Source of the DNA: Aphrocallistes beatrix
Taxonomy: Eukaryota > Porifera > Hexactinellida > Sceptrulophora > Aphrocallistidae
Direction: 5' to 3'
DNA length: 64,000 bases
Assembly: GCA_963281255.1 (NCBI GenBank)
Contig: OY725490.1
Location: 2,604,001-2,668,000 of the forward strand
Made by a program: the position numbers and the translations under genes. This document shows, in pieces, positions 34,680 to 44,552 of this stretch. The notes below the pieces were generated by a model that saw only the letters and a list, made by a program, of their open reading frames with translations, ran no database searches and was not told the origin of the DNA. The first letter of the stretch is position 1. Each line of letters begins with the position of its first letter.

Positions 34680-35400
34680 TCCCGGGATTAAACCCTTTTG
34701 GCCAGGGATGTTGCTAACTCATCTCCAGTTAAGTTATTTTGGGCGGGGAAGCCATAAAAATTCGGAGAATAAACTATAAATATAAAAGAGTTAGCATGTA
34801 ATACAACTGCATTTTATCAATAAAATAGATATGCACCTTTTTATCTGATTTTTAAGAGCCAGTGCTGCTGTAGATTGGTTAAAGGAACAAGTGGGGGCAG
34901 TTCCTCCCACACTTTTTGAAATATTGTCCGTCATCAAATTATTACTTTCGTACTCTGGTGGGACTGATTATTTATTTAATTTTGTGACAAATATTACATT
35001 TTTCTTTTCCTGGATAAGAAGATACTAACTTCGAAGAATCTGGAAATATTATATGAAAAATGTTATTAACTTCTAGTGCAGTGGTTCCCAACCTGGGGTC
35101 CATGGACCCCTTAGTGGTCCACAGAAGATATCAGGGGTCCACAGAATTTGAATTTTGTATTACGGTTAATAGGAGGGGGTCCACAGAATATAGGAAAATT
35201 GATATAGGGAGTCCACAGTCAAAAAAGGTTGAAAACCGCTGTTCTAGTGGCTTTGCCCGCTGTAGGGCTTACAGTGCCCCTAGACCCCCAGGTGGGTGTT
35301 GTACAAGCCCAACCACAAAATCCTGGTCACGCTAACCAGGAGGGCAAAAGCGTAACTACGTTCCTGGATAGATTTTTATAGTATCTAACGTACCACGATA
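34680..35400. repeat. Left part of second Ig/NHL unit (duplicate of 30430-30900)
   Basis: From about 34780 the sequence follows 30430 onward with few changes, apart from the hAT element at 35080-35254. No gene. It ends at the TA where the mariner inserted. Confidence 0.75.
35080..35254. mobile_element. 175-bp hAT-type MITE
   Basis: Begins CAGTGGTTCCCAACCTGGGG and ends GGTTGAAAACCGCTG, the typical ends of hAT elements. TTCTAGTG is present on both sides as an 8-bp target duplication. The paralogous position near 30738 reads AACTTCTAGTGGCTTTG with no insert, an exact empty site. Internal repeats of GGGTCCACAGAA are present. Confidence 0.9.
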
Positions 35401-35402
35401 TA

Positions 35403-36739
35403 CTACGGGCATTCAATAAGTAGTCGTTATCATAGTATACTTTCCCCAAAACAAGTAATATAATTAATATCAATGCTGCAATTTCTCGAACTACTCTCCT
35501 TGATGCTGTATAACTAGTATTAGCCTCTTAATCCAATCCAAAAAACTTTTTTGAAGTCTCCACGTGGTATACCTTTCATATACTGAAAAATCGCCGATCC
35601 GAGGTGAGGCCGACTTTCGAATTCCCTCCCTGAAAGGTGTTTCCTCAGCTTAGGGAAGAGCCAAAAGTCGCATGGAGCGAGGTCTGGTGATTAGGGAGGA
35701 TGATCTAGCTCTACAACTCTCAGACTTTCCAACTTTTCCCTTACCAGCTTGGTCTAGTGGGGTCGGGCATTATCATGCAATAATCTCAATCCTCGAGTTC
35801 CAGTCCTTGGCCGTCGATTGTGGTAGAATTTCTCAACCTCAGATAGGCACTCACTCATGTAAAATGATCCAGTAATAGTGGTATTCTTGGGGACACAAAT
35901 CTGGCACACTGGACCATAAGAATCAAAAAATATGCAGTACATAACCTTGGGGTTCCGGAAGTCATATCGAGGGATTATTGGTGGGTCCTGGCCTTTAGCT
36001 ACCCATACTTTGTTAGCTTCCTTTGACAAAGGCTCGCTATAACGCACCCAAGTCTCATCACCAGTCACGATCTCGAATAGACTCCTGGAGTCGGTTCTAT
36101 CGAAGTCAGAAAGCAACTTTTGAGCACATTGAACCCTCTTAGTTTTCTGGGCCTGTGCTAGTGCATGCGGGACTCACCGAGCGCAGATTTTCCTAAATTG
36201 AAAATTGTCATGCACAATGGTATGAGCGGTTCCCGTTGAGACCCCAACTGCATTAGCTATCTCCATCAATGAAATAGGGGGTCTTCTTCAAGTAATTCGG
36301 AAACCTCGAGGACAAATTTGTCACTGGCGCCGGAAATCGGCCTCCCTGCTCTGGGCTTATCTTCTATCGACTCTCTTCCCTCACGAAAACGTCGGGTCCT
36401 GTCAACTATCGTAGAATATGGAAGAGTTCTATCATTATAAACCTCCATCAAATCCTTGTGGATGTCGGTTGAAGAAACTTGGAGCAGTGTATGAATCTTT
36501 ACATAGGCTGGCTGCTCAGTTTTGAAATCTGCACTCTCGGAAGCCATAATAAATGCCAGTATATAAAAATGCCAAACTAATAATAGCCACAGTATAAAAA
36601 CCAAAGCTCAGAATTGAAAAAGTAAAGTATCATTTGAAAGAGCATCGGTAGGGCTACATTAAATATGCTAACCCAATTCTGAATTAAATGGAACAACCAA
36701 GATAAATTGCAATAACGACTACTTATTGAACGCCCGTAG
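35403..36739 (-). pseudogene. Mariner element with broken transposase
   Basis: A 1337-bp element with inverted ends (CTACGGGCATTCAATAAG and its near-complement) between TA duplications at 35401-35402 and 36740-36741. The transposase is encoded on the minus strand. An N-terminal helix-turn-helix part (36604-36266, with EDKPRAGRP) is followed by the catalytic part. This part shows VTGDETW, LLHDNARPH and SPDLAPCDFW; the second and third aspartates are 34 residues apart, the DD34D pattern of mariner. The frame is broken: there is a shift between the two parts, a stop directly after DNARPH, a stop where the Tyr of PPYSPD is expected, and one more near the end. It is therefore inactive. Copy A of the host duplication has the empty TA site. 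Confidence 0.92.
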
Positions 36740-36797
36740 TAATACAGTTACTATTCAATTAATAACAATCTGAATAGAAGCAATGTATTCCAGCCAA

Positions 36798-37335
36798 TCC
36801 TTACTACGTATTAAAATTCGATTAATGTATATTTATATACATATATAGTATATATCTGTAACGAATTGATTAAAGAAACTGCCAGGTGCAGAAAGCTGAT
36901 TTTTGGCATGTGAGGGTCTTTTGGCTATGGCTCCATTAAGTTCTGAGCTCAGACGAAAATGTCGACTCATCATGGGATTATGGCGTCATTGTCACCTTTT
37001 TTTATAATTTGAAATTTCAGTTTTTCAACTATAACTCAGTCAATTTAGGTGATAGAAGGCTGAAATTTTAATAGAATGTGTATATTAATATACCTCACAT
37101 ATGATGCAACTATCATCAAAAAAATGATGACTCATCACTTTGTTATGACGTCATCATTACGCATCTAAATTTGGTTATTTTTCGTGCGATATCGATTATA
37201 ACAGCAGGACAAACGTGTTAGAGATGTTATCTCCCTTATAATTAATCAATGTGACCCCCAGGCGCCCTAAGGGCGCCTCCGGCGGACACAAAGTGTCCGC
37301 CAGCCGCGCAGCGCAAGCAAGCGAAGCGAGCTTGT
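36798..37335 (+). mobile_element. Helitron-like non-autonomous element
   Basis: Starts TCCTTACTACGTATTAAAAT and ends with the hairpin CAAGCGAAGCGAGCTTGT. It shares most of its length with 55170-55670 (for example CTGTAACGAATTGATT, GAAACTGCCAGGT, AAAATGTCGACTCA). Copy A of the segmental duplication lacks it: CCAGCCAAT runs on to the ATACTCA sequence. The 5' TC and 3' hairpin suggest a Helitron or Helentron, but the usual CTRR end is not obvious. Confidence 0.6.
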
Positions 37336-37472
37336 AACATATAATATACTCACATATTTGTAATAATAGATAAATCCGAGTAAAATGTTTATTGAATGAG
37401 GGGATAAAGTTCTGGAAGCATTTTGGTTCAGTTCTGTGATATATTTGACTTGATGCTTCGATGCTTGAAATA

Positions 37473-38741
37473 TTAGAATATCTGTAGACAAGCAGTGTCC
37501 TTATAACACAATACGATAATCCGACCTGTGTTATCTAGTGCTATTCCGAACGGGTGATAGAACTCACCCAAACCCTCACCTTGCTTCCCAAACTTGTGTA
37601 TCTGCTCTCCCTCCTGACTAAATACATACACACAGTGATTATCGAAGTCACTCATAATGATGTTATATTCTCTGTCTATGTCGAAGCACCATGGACTGTT
37701 TGTTTGTTTAGCATTACCACGAGTTATGAGTCTGTTGGTTAGAACGTGATCTGAACTGAACACAAACAAACACGGATCACTCTCATCTAGCACCAATACT
37801 CTGTCTCTTGGAACCTTTACGTCACGTGGACAATTCAACACTCCTATTCCTAGCATGGAATGGAACTTGAGATCCTCTGTGAAGATTTGGACTCTATTGT
37901 TGTAACGATCACACACGTAGATATTGTTATTTCTGTTGGAGACATCCAGACCATGTGGACTCTTCAATTGTCCTTCTCCACTCCCTACACTACCAACACT
38001 CTTCACTAGCTTACCTCCTAGCTCGTACACATTCATACAGTGACCACTGTATTGTGTAACAATCACTTTATTGAGAGAAATGCAAATTCCTCTCGGCTTA
38101 TTCATGTTCTCACTAAACATAAATAGATAGTCTCCGTTACAGCTAAACACTTGTACTCGATGGTTCTCTAGATTTGCTATATAAATATTTCCAGTTTTGT
38201 AGTGTATAGCTAGACTTCTAGGATAGTTCAATTCTCCTGGAGCTTTCTGGTCTGTGTTTTTCTTACAGGAGTAAGCAGTAGGGAGGTGTTTCGTCTTGTA
38301 GTCAGGGACGACAGGTTTGACTTGAGGAGGGAAGGTGCGGGTGAGAGAAGTGTTCGACTCACCAATAATAAGCTTAATACTCCCGAGCTGTTTTATGTCA
38401 TTCTCGAATAGAGAATCCCATTCAAACTCTATAGCATGGTATGAATCTTGATGCAATTCTGCGATTTGTGCATTGATTGCGGAATGAAAACTTTCGCGAA
38501 TGCCAGTAAGTTTTTTATCATAGAGTATTTCTGAGGTTAAATTCTTACTTTTGTTAAGTGCTTCTAGCAATTTATTCATTTCTTCCATATTCTTATTAAA
38601 CTCCGTTTCTATCTCTTCAACAGAAGAGAGGAGGATATTCTCTCTGACTTGTAGAGCTTCATGAGACCGCTTGAAGCTGTCTTGTATCTTCTTTCTAGTT
38701 TCTCTCATTTGCTCGGTAAAGTTTTGTTGTATACTAGCCAT
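37473..38741 (-). CDS. Coiled-coil/NHL-repeat protein, copy B
   Basis: A 422-aa paralogue of the gene at 31097-32356 with the same start context, including the TTTCAG nine bases upstream. The first 55 or so residues and the NHL propeller (from about residue 140 on) are nearly identical to copy A. The stretch between, in the coiled coil, differs at about half its positions and by small insertions. No stop or frameshift is present, so the gene appears intact. It lies antisense and directly upstream of the duplicated Ig exons, as in copy A, but here no Ig exon 1 precedes it. Confidence 0.88.
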   Translation of the reverse strand: MASIQQNFTEQMRETRKKIQDSFKRSHEALQVRENILLSSVEEIETEFNKNMEEMNKLLEALNKSKNLTSEILYDKKLTGIRESFHSAINAQIAELHQDSYHAIEFEWDSLFENDIKQLGSIKLIIGESNTSLTRTFPPQVKPVVPDYKTKHLPTAYSCKKNTDQKAPGELNYPRSLAIHYKTGNIYIANLENHRVQVFSCNGDYLFMFSENMNKPRGICISLNKVIVTQYSGHCMNVYELGGKLVKSVGSVGSGEGQLKSPHGLDVSNRNNNIYVCDRYNNRVQIFTEDLKFHSMLGIGVLNCPRDVKVPRDRVLVLDESDPCLFVFSSDHVLTNRLITRGNAKQTNSPWCFDIDREYNIIMSDFDNHCVYVFSQEGEQIHKFGKQGEGLGEFYHPFGIALDNTGRIIVLCYKDTACLQIF

Positions 38742-38909
38742 CTTATTCAACTGAAATTATAGTTTTGTTCTGTGAATTTCATTAATATGGTGCATTACAC
38801 AGTAATATTCTAGTGCTTAGAGATATGAACCATCTTGAGCCTAATACGATTCTTCATTAATTTAGTAGTTCTAAGCAGTTCCATTATTAATTAAATACAT
38901 AATTTCTAG

Positions 38910-40443
38910 GTATGCAATATCTTCAACTACTTCCATCTCCACTCTGAATATCTCCAATCTGACAGCTGTAGACATCGGAGAGTTTGAATGTGAATATACA
39001 CTGAATAGTGACGTCATCACATCATCCGCTCAGCTCCAGTTATCCGACTACAGACCTCCGACAGTAACTCCATTGCCCACACAAGAGGTTTAGTTACATC
39101 CATATACGTAACTATGATACAGATACTCGAATCTTTTATTTTTTAGTTCGCCTTTTCGATGTATCAAATCGCTCGATGGTTACAGTTACATAATCAAAAA
39201 TTATGCTACGTTTCATACATTTATTGAAACTATAACTATTCCTAATTTATATCAATACTTGTGATTATTTTAATTAAATGATAAATATAAATTTATCTTC
39301 ATAGTCCATTCCGTCTACATTAGAGTTATCATTCATTATGTTGTATCTAGGTGAACACTTTGATTGGTCCTAAAAGTGTACGCTGTCTGTTTGATGGGAA
39401 CCCCCTACCTACCATCACGTGGTCTCACGACGGTGCCACGATCTCCTCCAGTCCCAGTCAGGGCCCCTACTCCGTTGGTCCAGTTCTCTACTTCGATCTC
39501 TCTTCAGAGTCTGACTCAGGAGATTACACGTGTACCGCTAGCAACGGGAGAGATAGTGCTAGCAGTTCCATAAGCATTCGTGTCACTGGGTTTATAGGAA
39601 TCTTGGAGAGGTGGTATGTTATCATGGGGATATGTGTGGTGTGTCTGGCTGTGATATTTGTGGGAATCGCTCTGCTGCTGTCTCTATTGTGTTGTTGCTC
39701 GGACCTCAGAAGCAAGAGAGAGTTTAAGGAGAAGTATGAGGACAGGATCAGAGAGATTAAGTCCAGGAGGCAGGAACGGGAGAGAGCTACAAGACTGAGG
39801 TTAGGAGCGTCCTTTATGTCATGTATCTATCAATTATTATAACATCTCCCTGTACAGTCCAATCCAGCTAATATGGATATACTCGAATAGTAGCCAGCCC
39901 TCGAATCGGCATGTCACTGGAAAATTGGTCGGGGGGACCAATTTTCCATAAGTAATTTTGGTCCGCCCTGACCAAGTTTTTCATGGAAAATTAGTCTCCC
40001 AGACAATTTTTCCAGAAAATATGGTCCCCCAGACCAATTTTTTAAAAGCGGGACACTTGAGAAAGTTAGCTCAATAGAATAGTGGTGAAAGCCGGATGTC
40101 CCGCCAAAAACGGGACAGTTGGCAAGTATGCTAATAGCATTTCCGTTCATTCAGGTCAGATCGAGTTCAAGCTTCTAACCGCAGCGAGAAGGCCAGCCCA
40201 GCTCGTAGACACACCACACTGCCCCCTGGCAGCTCCAGGTTCCAGCACCTGATAGAGCGGAGCAGAGAGACACAGTACAAGAGTCAGGTCCGCAACCCCG
40301 ACGGTTCCGTTGCCTACTCAGCGGCGGGAGAGAGGATTCGGGTGAAAGAGTCCCGGCCACGGACGCTCGCCACTGTGGAAGAAGCGACAGAGATGAAGGA
40401 AAGGCCACCCACTCACTTGCGACTGCCCAAGAAGGCTAAGTGA
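38910..40443 (+). pseudogene. Partial duplicate of Ig gene: exons 2-4 only
   Basis: Exons 38910-39087, 39351-39799 and 40155-40443 have exactly the lengths, phases and almost the sequence of exons 2-4 of the Ig gene. They cover the end of Ig domain 2, Ig domain 3, the membrane segment and the tail. No counterpart of exon 1 (signal peptide, Ig 1, half of Ig 2) is found between 34.5 and 38.9 kb. All three exons are open. They may be alternative 3' exons for the upstream exon 1, since the acceptor phase fits, or an orphan fragment. Protein differences from copy A are minimal (for example Ala to Thr in the juxtamembrane ERAxRLR). Confidence 0.75.
39905..40045. repeat. Internal inverted/tandem repeats in Ig copy B intron 3
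   Basis: Several alternating copies of GGAAAATTGGTC and GGGGGACCAATTTTCC-like sequence. They replace transposon sequence present at the same place in copy A. Probably a small palindromic transposon remnant. Confidence 0.5.
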
Positions 40444-41284
40444 TATCCTGATCCAATTCATAACACTATTTCGTATATTTTTACTTCCTTAATCTTATGA
40501 ATTTCCCCTTGCAGAGATATTATTTACTGGGGAGGGTGGAACCTGTTTCGAGATATATTTACGAGCAGAACATTGAAGGAGCGCGCTCCTTTTTTTCAGG
40601 AGCGGGCCTGGAGCATGCTCCTTTCGGAATGGTACGAACGGAAAGTGGAGCACGCTCCAAATTTCGAGGAGCGCCTAATGCTCTGGTTACGAGTATAGTC
40701 ATTCCTAGTAGAATCCTGTCCAGTGTGAATAGGTCATTATATTTCTAATCGGGATCCCGGGATTAAACCCTTTTGAACCAGGGATGTTGCTAACTCATTT
40801 AACAACATCCCTGGTTCAAAAGGTCATTTTGGACGGAGAAACCATAAACATTCGGAGTATAAACTATAAATATAATATTCCTGAATGGTAATTAAGAAAC
40901 TAATCCCGGGCTAAAACCCTCTTTTACTTTGAAATATTTAGAAAGTTATAGTCATTTTATAGATCTTCGTAGCTCTTTATTCATAAGGTATAATCATTCT
41001 AAAATTAACTCAATTTAATTCGACATACTGAAAGAGCTGAGTTATAAATGTATACGAATAAACTGCATAGTTTGCCTTAGTGTACATTTAACACTACTCT
41101 TGTTTTACAGGATTCTGCAGCACAGCTAAAATTAAGCCAGAGTACACCTAGTCTGTGTCAGGAATTTATTCTATGCGAAGGAAGCTATGTCGTTGATAGT
41201 GTTAGAACAAATGTAAATTAGTAGAAGTTTAATAAGTAATAATAAAAGTGAAAATGAGTGTATAAGGAATTTATGATCTATAGA
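40444..41284. other. Intergenic region after Ig copy B
   Basis: The first 300 bases duplicate 34460-34690, including an acceptor-like CCTTGCAG and an exon-like stretch. They carry a 90-bp GC-rich palindromic insert (40584-40673, flanked by AGGAGCG). At 40780-40820, GAACCAGGGATGTTG is followed by an inverted partner. The remainder is AT-rich with no gene. Confidence 0.6.
40584..40673. mobile_element. 90-bp GC-rich insertion with AGGAGCG direct repeat
   Basis: The other copy (about 34583-34600) reads GAAGGAGCGAATAATGCTC without it. The insert is built from GGAGCG and CGCTCC motifs in both orientations, and AGGAGCG occurs at 40577-40583 and again at its end. It is a likely MITE with a 7-bp target duplication. 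Confidence 0.6.
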
Positions 41285-41842
41285 TCAAGATCGGCGTTTC
41301 CTCTGCTTTATCATGTTCGACAGCTTCTCAATCCCTCCCCAAACTCCGTCCTGTCTGTGTATGGAACAGCCTTGTACGTGCCAGGGATGTGTTACATTCT
41401 TTTTCAGCTCAAAATACTCAATCACTTCATTCGTACTGAGCGAATCATCCAACTCCTGCTTATTCACGAATATAACAACTGGGATATTTTCCTTCACATC
41501 CGGATGTTTGAGGATTTTGTAGAACTCTTCTTTAGACTCCTGCATGCGCTGCTTAGCACTAGCATCTACAATGTAGATTATTCCCGTCGTTGTCATGTAG
41601 TAGTGCGTCCATAGCTGTCGAACTTTGAAATGGCCGCCTACATCCCAAAGGCGAACTTTCAACTTCTTAGCTATCTCCAACTCTTCTATATTGAATCCAA
41701 CTGTGGGCAGAGTAGTGATGAGTTTCTTGTATTTTAGAAGGTAGATTAGTGTTGTCTTCCCAGCTCCGTCCAATCCCAGTATCAGCACACGCTTTGGTTC
41801 TTCTTCGTAACAGCAAGATAAAAATCCAAAACAAGAAGACAT
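41285..41842 (-). CDS. Divergent ARF-like small GTPase
   Basis: A 185-aa ARF/ARL-family GTPase, normally a membrane-traffic or cilium switch. The P-loop GLDGAGKTT is at residues 23-31, followed by switch I TVGFN and switch II WDVGGH. NKQE stands at the guanine-specificity position. Three departures from the family are visible. The Gln after WDVGG (catalytic Gln71 of ARF1) is His. NKxD is NKQE. Gly2, the myristoylation site, is Ser. Cys residues at 4, 10 and 11 could be palmitoylated instead (inference). The C-terminus is Lys/Arg-rich. It is uninterrupted by introns. It may have slow hydrolysis or altered nucleotide binding. Confidence 0.88.
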   Translation of the reverse strand: MSSCFGFLSCCYEEEPKRVLILGLDGAGKTTLIYLLKYKKLITTLPTVGFNIEELEIAKKLKVRLWDVGGHFKVRQLWTHYYMTTTGIIYIVDASAKQRMQESKEEFYKILKHPDVKENIPVVIFVNKQELDDSLSTNEVIEYFELKKNVTHPWHVQGCSIHRQDGVWGGIEKLSNMIKQRKRRS

Positions 41843-42813
41843 CTTTGATAAAATATTTGATTGTTTTATTGAGTGATAATATTTGTACTTATTTCTATGC
41901 TCAAATATTCGTTTTTATACCAACCAAAGCTTTAGTTTCAGTGTCTGTGTCTACTTCGTATTGCAGCCTGACAAATGCACCACCATACAATATCTTTTCT
42001 CACAGATGTAATAAAGCGAGTGTATCAACTCTAACTTGTACTGATTCGGGTATAGATTCGCTAATCAATATATCTACAATTGTGATCCCTTAATATATTA
42101 ATAAGAACCTATTACATACCTCATAATGTATTCAACGTTATCGATATATTAAATGGAATATGTCCGAACTTACACCTTGATTAGGAGCGGGTTGCCAGCA
42201 ATAAGATTTTCGTTGCATCAGGTAGCATGGTCTGGTGAATATTTAATAAGTCGGAGATAATTATGAACTTACTGAGGAGATGCTTCCGAACTAACTTGAT
42301 TTGTCTGTCAATACAATTAGCAGCATTTTCTGGTTCATCTGGATTTCATTATAATCTCCTCACATGTCTGTTTCTGTCGGCATAGACAACATTCTTGAAC
42401 CCATTGCCAAGAAACGTGTATTTTCCCCTTGCACATATATTCCTACCTATAAGGAATGTTTGTGCATCGTAAATTGTGAGTTTCCATATGTCTATGCCTT
42501 AAATTTCTCATAAAATAGCTGATCTGGATACTCAATATCAGCCACATTTTTGAGATATTTCTCAGGATGAGTATTATTTGATTAGAATCCATTTTAATTG
42601 AAATTATTCTACGCAGCAGTTATAGGTTTATTATAGCTAGGGTGACCAACTCAACCTAAACCAAATTGGCCTACATTCACAAATATATTTTATCCTGGAC
42701 AAAAAAGACACATTAGTAACCCACATTTTAAAAAACTGAACTGTCCATGGCGAAATGTGCCATCTATATTCTCCTGAATTACAGTATAACATATTTTCAG
42801 TGTAGCATAGGCA
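41843..42813. other. Intergenic region between ARL and CHMP1
   Basis: The two genes are divergent, so this 970-bp gap should hold both promoters. It is AT-rich. CTAGGGTGACCAACTC near 42637 resembles a DNA-transposon end. An acceptor-like ATTTTCAG lies 17 bases before the CHMP1 ATG. No gene seen. Confidence 0.5.
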
Positions 42814-43443
42814 ATGGCTAGTTTTTTCAAAAAGCCCGACCTCACGGAGACAATGTTCACCCTGAGGATGACGCAAAAGCAGTTGGAGAAGCAATCGCTC
42901 AAAAGCGAGAAAGATTCGACCGCCCAAAAAGCTAAGATCAAGAAAGCGCTCCAACAGGGTAACGTGGAGGGGGCGAAGATATACAGCGAGAACTGTATCC
43001 GCAAGAAAAACGAGGGACTGAATCTGCTGAGAATGGCCGCGCGTATCGACGCAGTTCACAACAAGGTGCAGACCGCCATGATGATGCAGGACGTCACCAA
43101 GCAGATGGGGAAGGTAACGAAGGGGCTGGACTCAGCCCTGAAGACCATGGACCTGGAGAAGATAGGAAAGACGATGGGGGAGTTTGAGAGGGTTTTCGAG
43201 GAGTTAGATGTACACTCTCAGGTGTTAGAAGGCGCTATGTCGTCAGCCACCACACTAACCACCCCACAAGACCAAGTGGACAACCTCATCGTCCAGGTGG
43301 CAGAGGAGAACGGAATGGACGTACTGTCCCAGCTGGCTGAGGCCACACCAGGGGTAGGCGTCCCCACCGAGGCCAAACCCGCCGCCGTAGCTGAAGACGA
43401 CGATTTGTCACGTCGTCTCGCTGAACTCAGACAAGTTTCATGA
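42814..43443 (+). CDS. CHMP1: CHMP1, ESCRT-III subunit
   Basis: A 209-aa homologue of CHMP1A/B (yeast Did2), close to the usual length of about 196-204. It polymerises with other ESCRT-III subunits on endosomes, at the midbody and at the nuclear envelope, and recruits Vps4 and spastin-type ATPases. The basic N-terminal helices (with TLRMTQKQLEKQ and KIKKALQQGN) and the acidic C-terminal part are typical. The protein ends in a MIT-interacting motif, LSRRLAELR, preceded by an acidic EDDD. The coding exon is uninterrupted. An acceptor-like TTTTCAG just upstream suggests an intron in the 5' UTR. This is a conserved housekeeping gene with no oddities. Confidence 0.97.
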   Translation: MASFFKKPDLTETMFTLRMTQKQLEKQSLKSEKDSTAQKAKIKKALQQGNVEGAKIYSENCIRKKNEGLNLLRMAARIDAVHNKVQTAMMMQDVTKQMGKVTKGLDSALKTMDLEKIGKTMGEFERVFEELDVHSQVLEGAMSSATTLTTPQDQVDNLIVQVAEENGMDVLSQLAEATPGVGVPTEAKPAAVAEDDDLSRRLAELRQVS

Positions 43444-44552
43444 TCCCTCCCTTTTCTTTTTGAGCTTTTGGACTGTTATATAATATGACTAACATTAGAT
43501 CTGACATTATTGTATTGTTAGTGTTGTTTTGCTTGAATTAAATGAGTCTATGTAATACTCGGTCTACATCATTTACATAATATGACGTGTCATCTGAACT
43601 AACATTATCCAATCGGGTTACACTTTTTGATATATTTTATTTCTGTATTTCCCTTGCCATTATACGTAATGCTGAAGTAATGACATATATATTTATAATG
43701 TTCTAAATTTAGTTTCACTTACTTCTAAAAAGTGACCTAAGATCAAATTGTTTGATTATATTTGGATCAAAACAGTTATATGCAATTTTCATTAGAATTA
43801 TTGTGGACAAGATTTCTCAACCTAATGCTTACATATCTAAACTTGGCTACTGTCATTTTCATGATTATTGAAAAAACGAACAAACCTCAAATTTAGAATA
43901 AATCAAATAAAACTGGATTCATGAGTAGTATACACATCTACGTATATAGAACTGACAAGAAAGTTGTTATTAAAACAAGGATATTGCTAAAAACTTGTGA
44001 ACCAATGACCGAATACCTATTTATAAATCATAAATTTGATTTAAATATTGGCAAGGGCGACAATATTGACAGAAGGGTTTTGAACAGAACTGTGTTAGCC
44101 ACCTGTCGAAACCCCAAACCCTACAAGTATGACTGGAATCTTGACCTGCTGGTATCTTACCACATGCCCCACGCGTTTGTACCATTGACTGCACTTTGGA
44201 ACACAAACGCATATCATTGAGAATGAGATGATCTTAGTTAGAATTAATAAACTGCAAATGAGGTGAATGCATATTTTATGAATAAACGAATTTACCATTC
44301 AAATTGCACTGCTGATTAATTTAAAATGGATTTGCGCTTTCTAAATAATTAATCTTCAGCTTATCACCGCAATTTCCGGTATACTAGAAATTAAAACTTT
44401 TACTTAGAGATCAAGGTGATTGTGGTCGCATTGCATTTTGTGTGTTGGTAAAGTGATTAAATATTTTGAATATTGAAATATAATTCTTAAATCATCTCAC
44501 TTTTAGGTAAATATAATATTTTTGGCATCATAATATGCTTATTAATTAATAA

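Noticed and set aside
43921-44220. 99-codon open frame between CHMP1 and dsRBP1
   Set aside because: No recognised motif, no paralogue in the window, and AT-rich surroundings. It could be chance.
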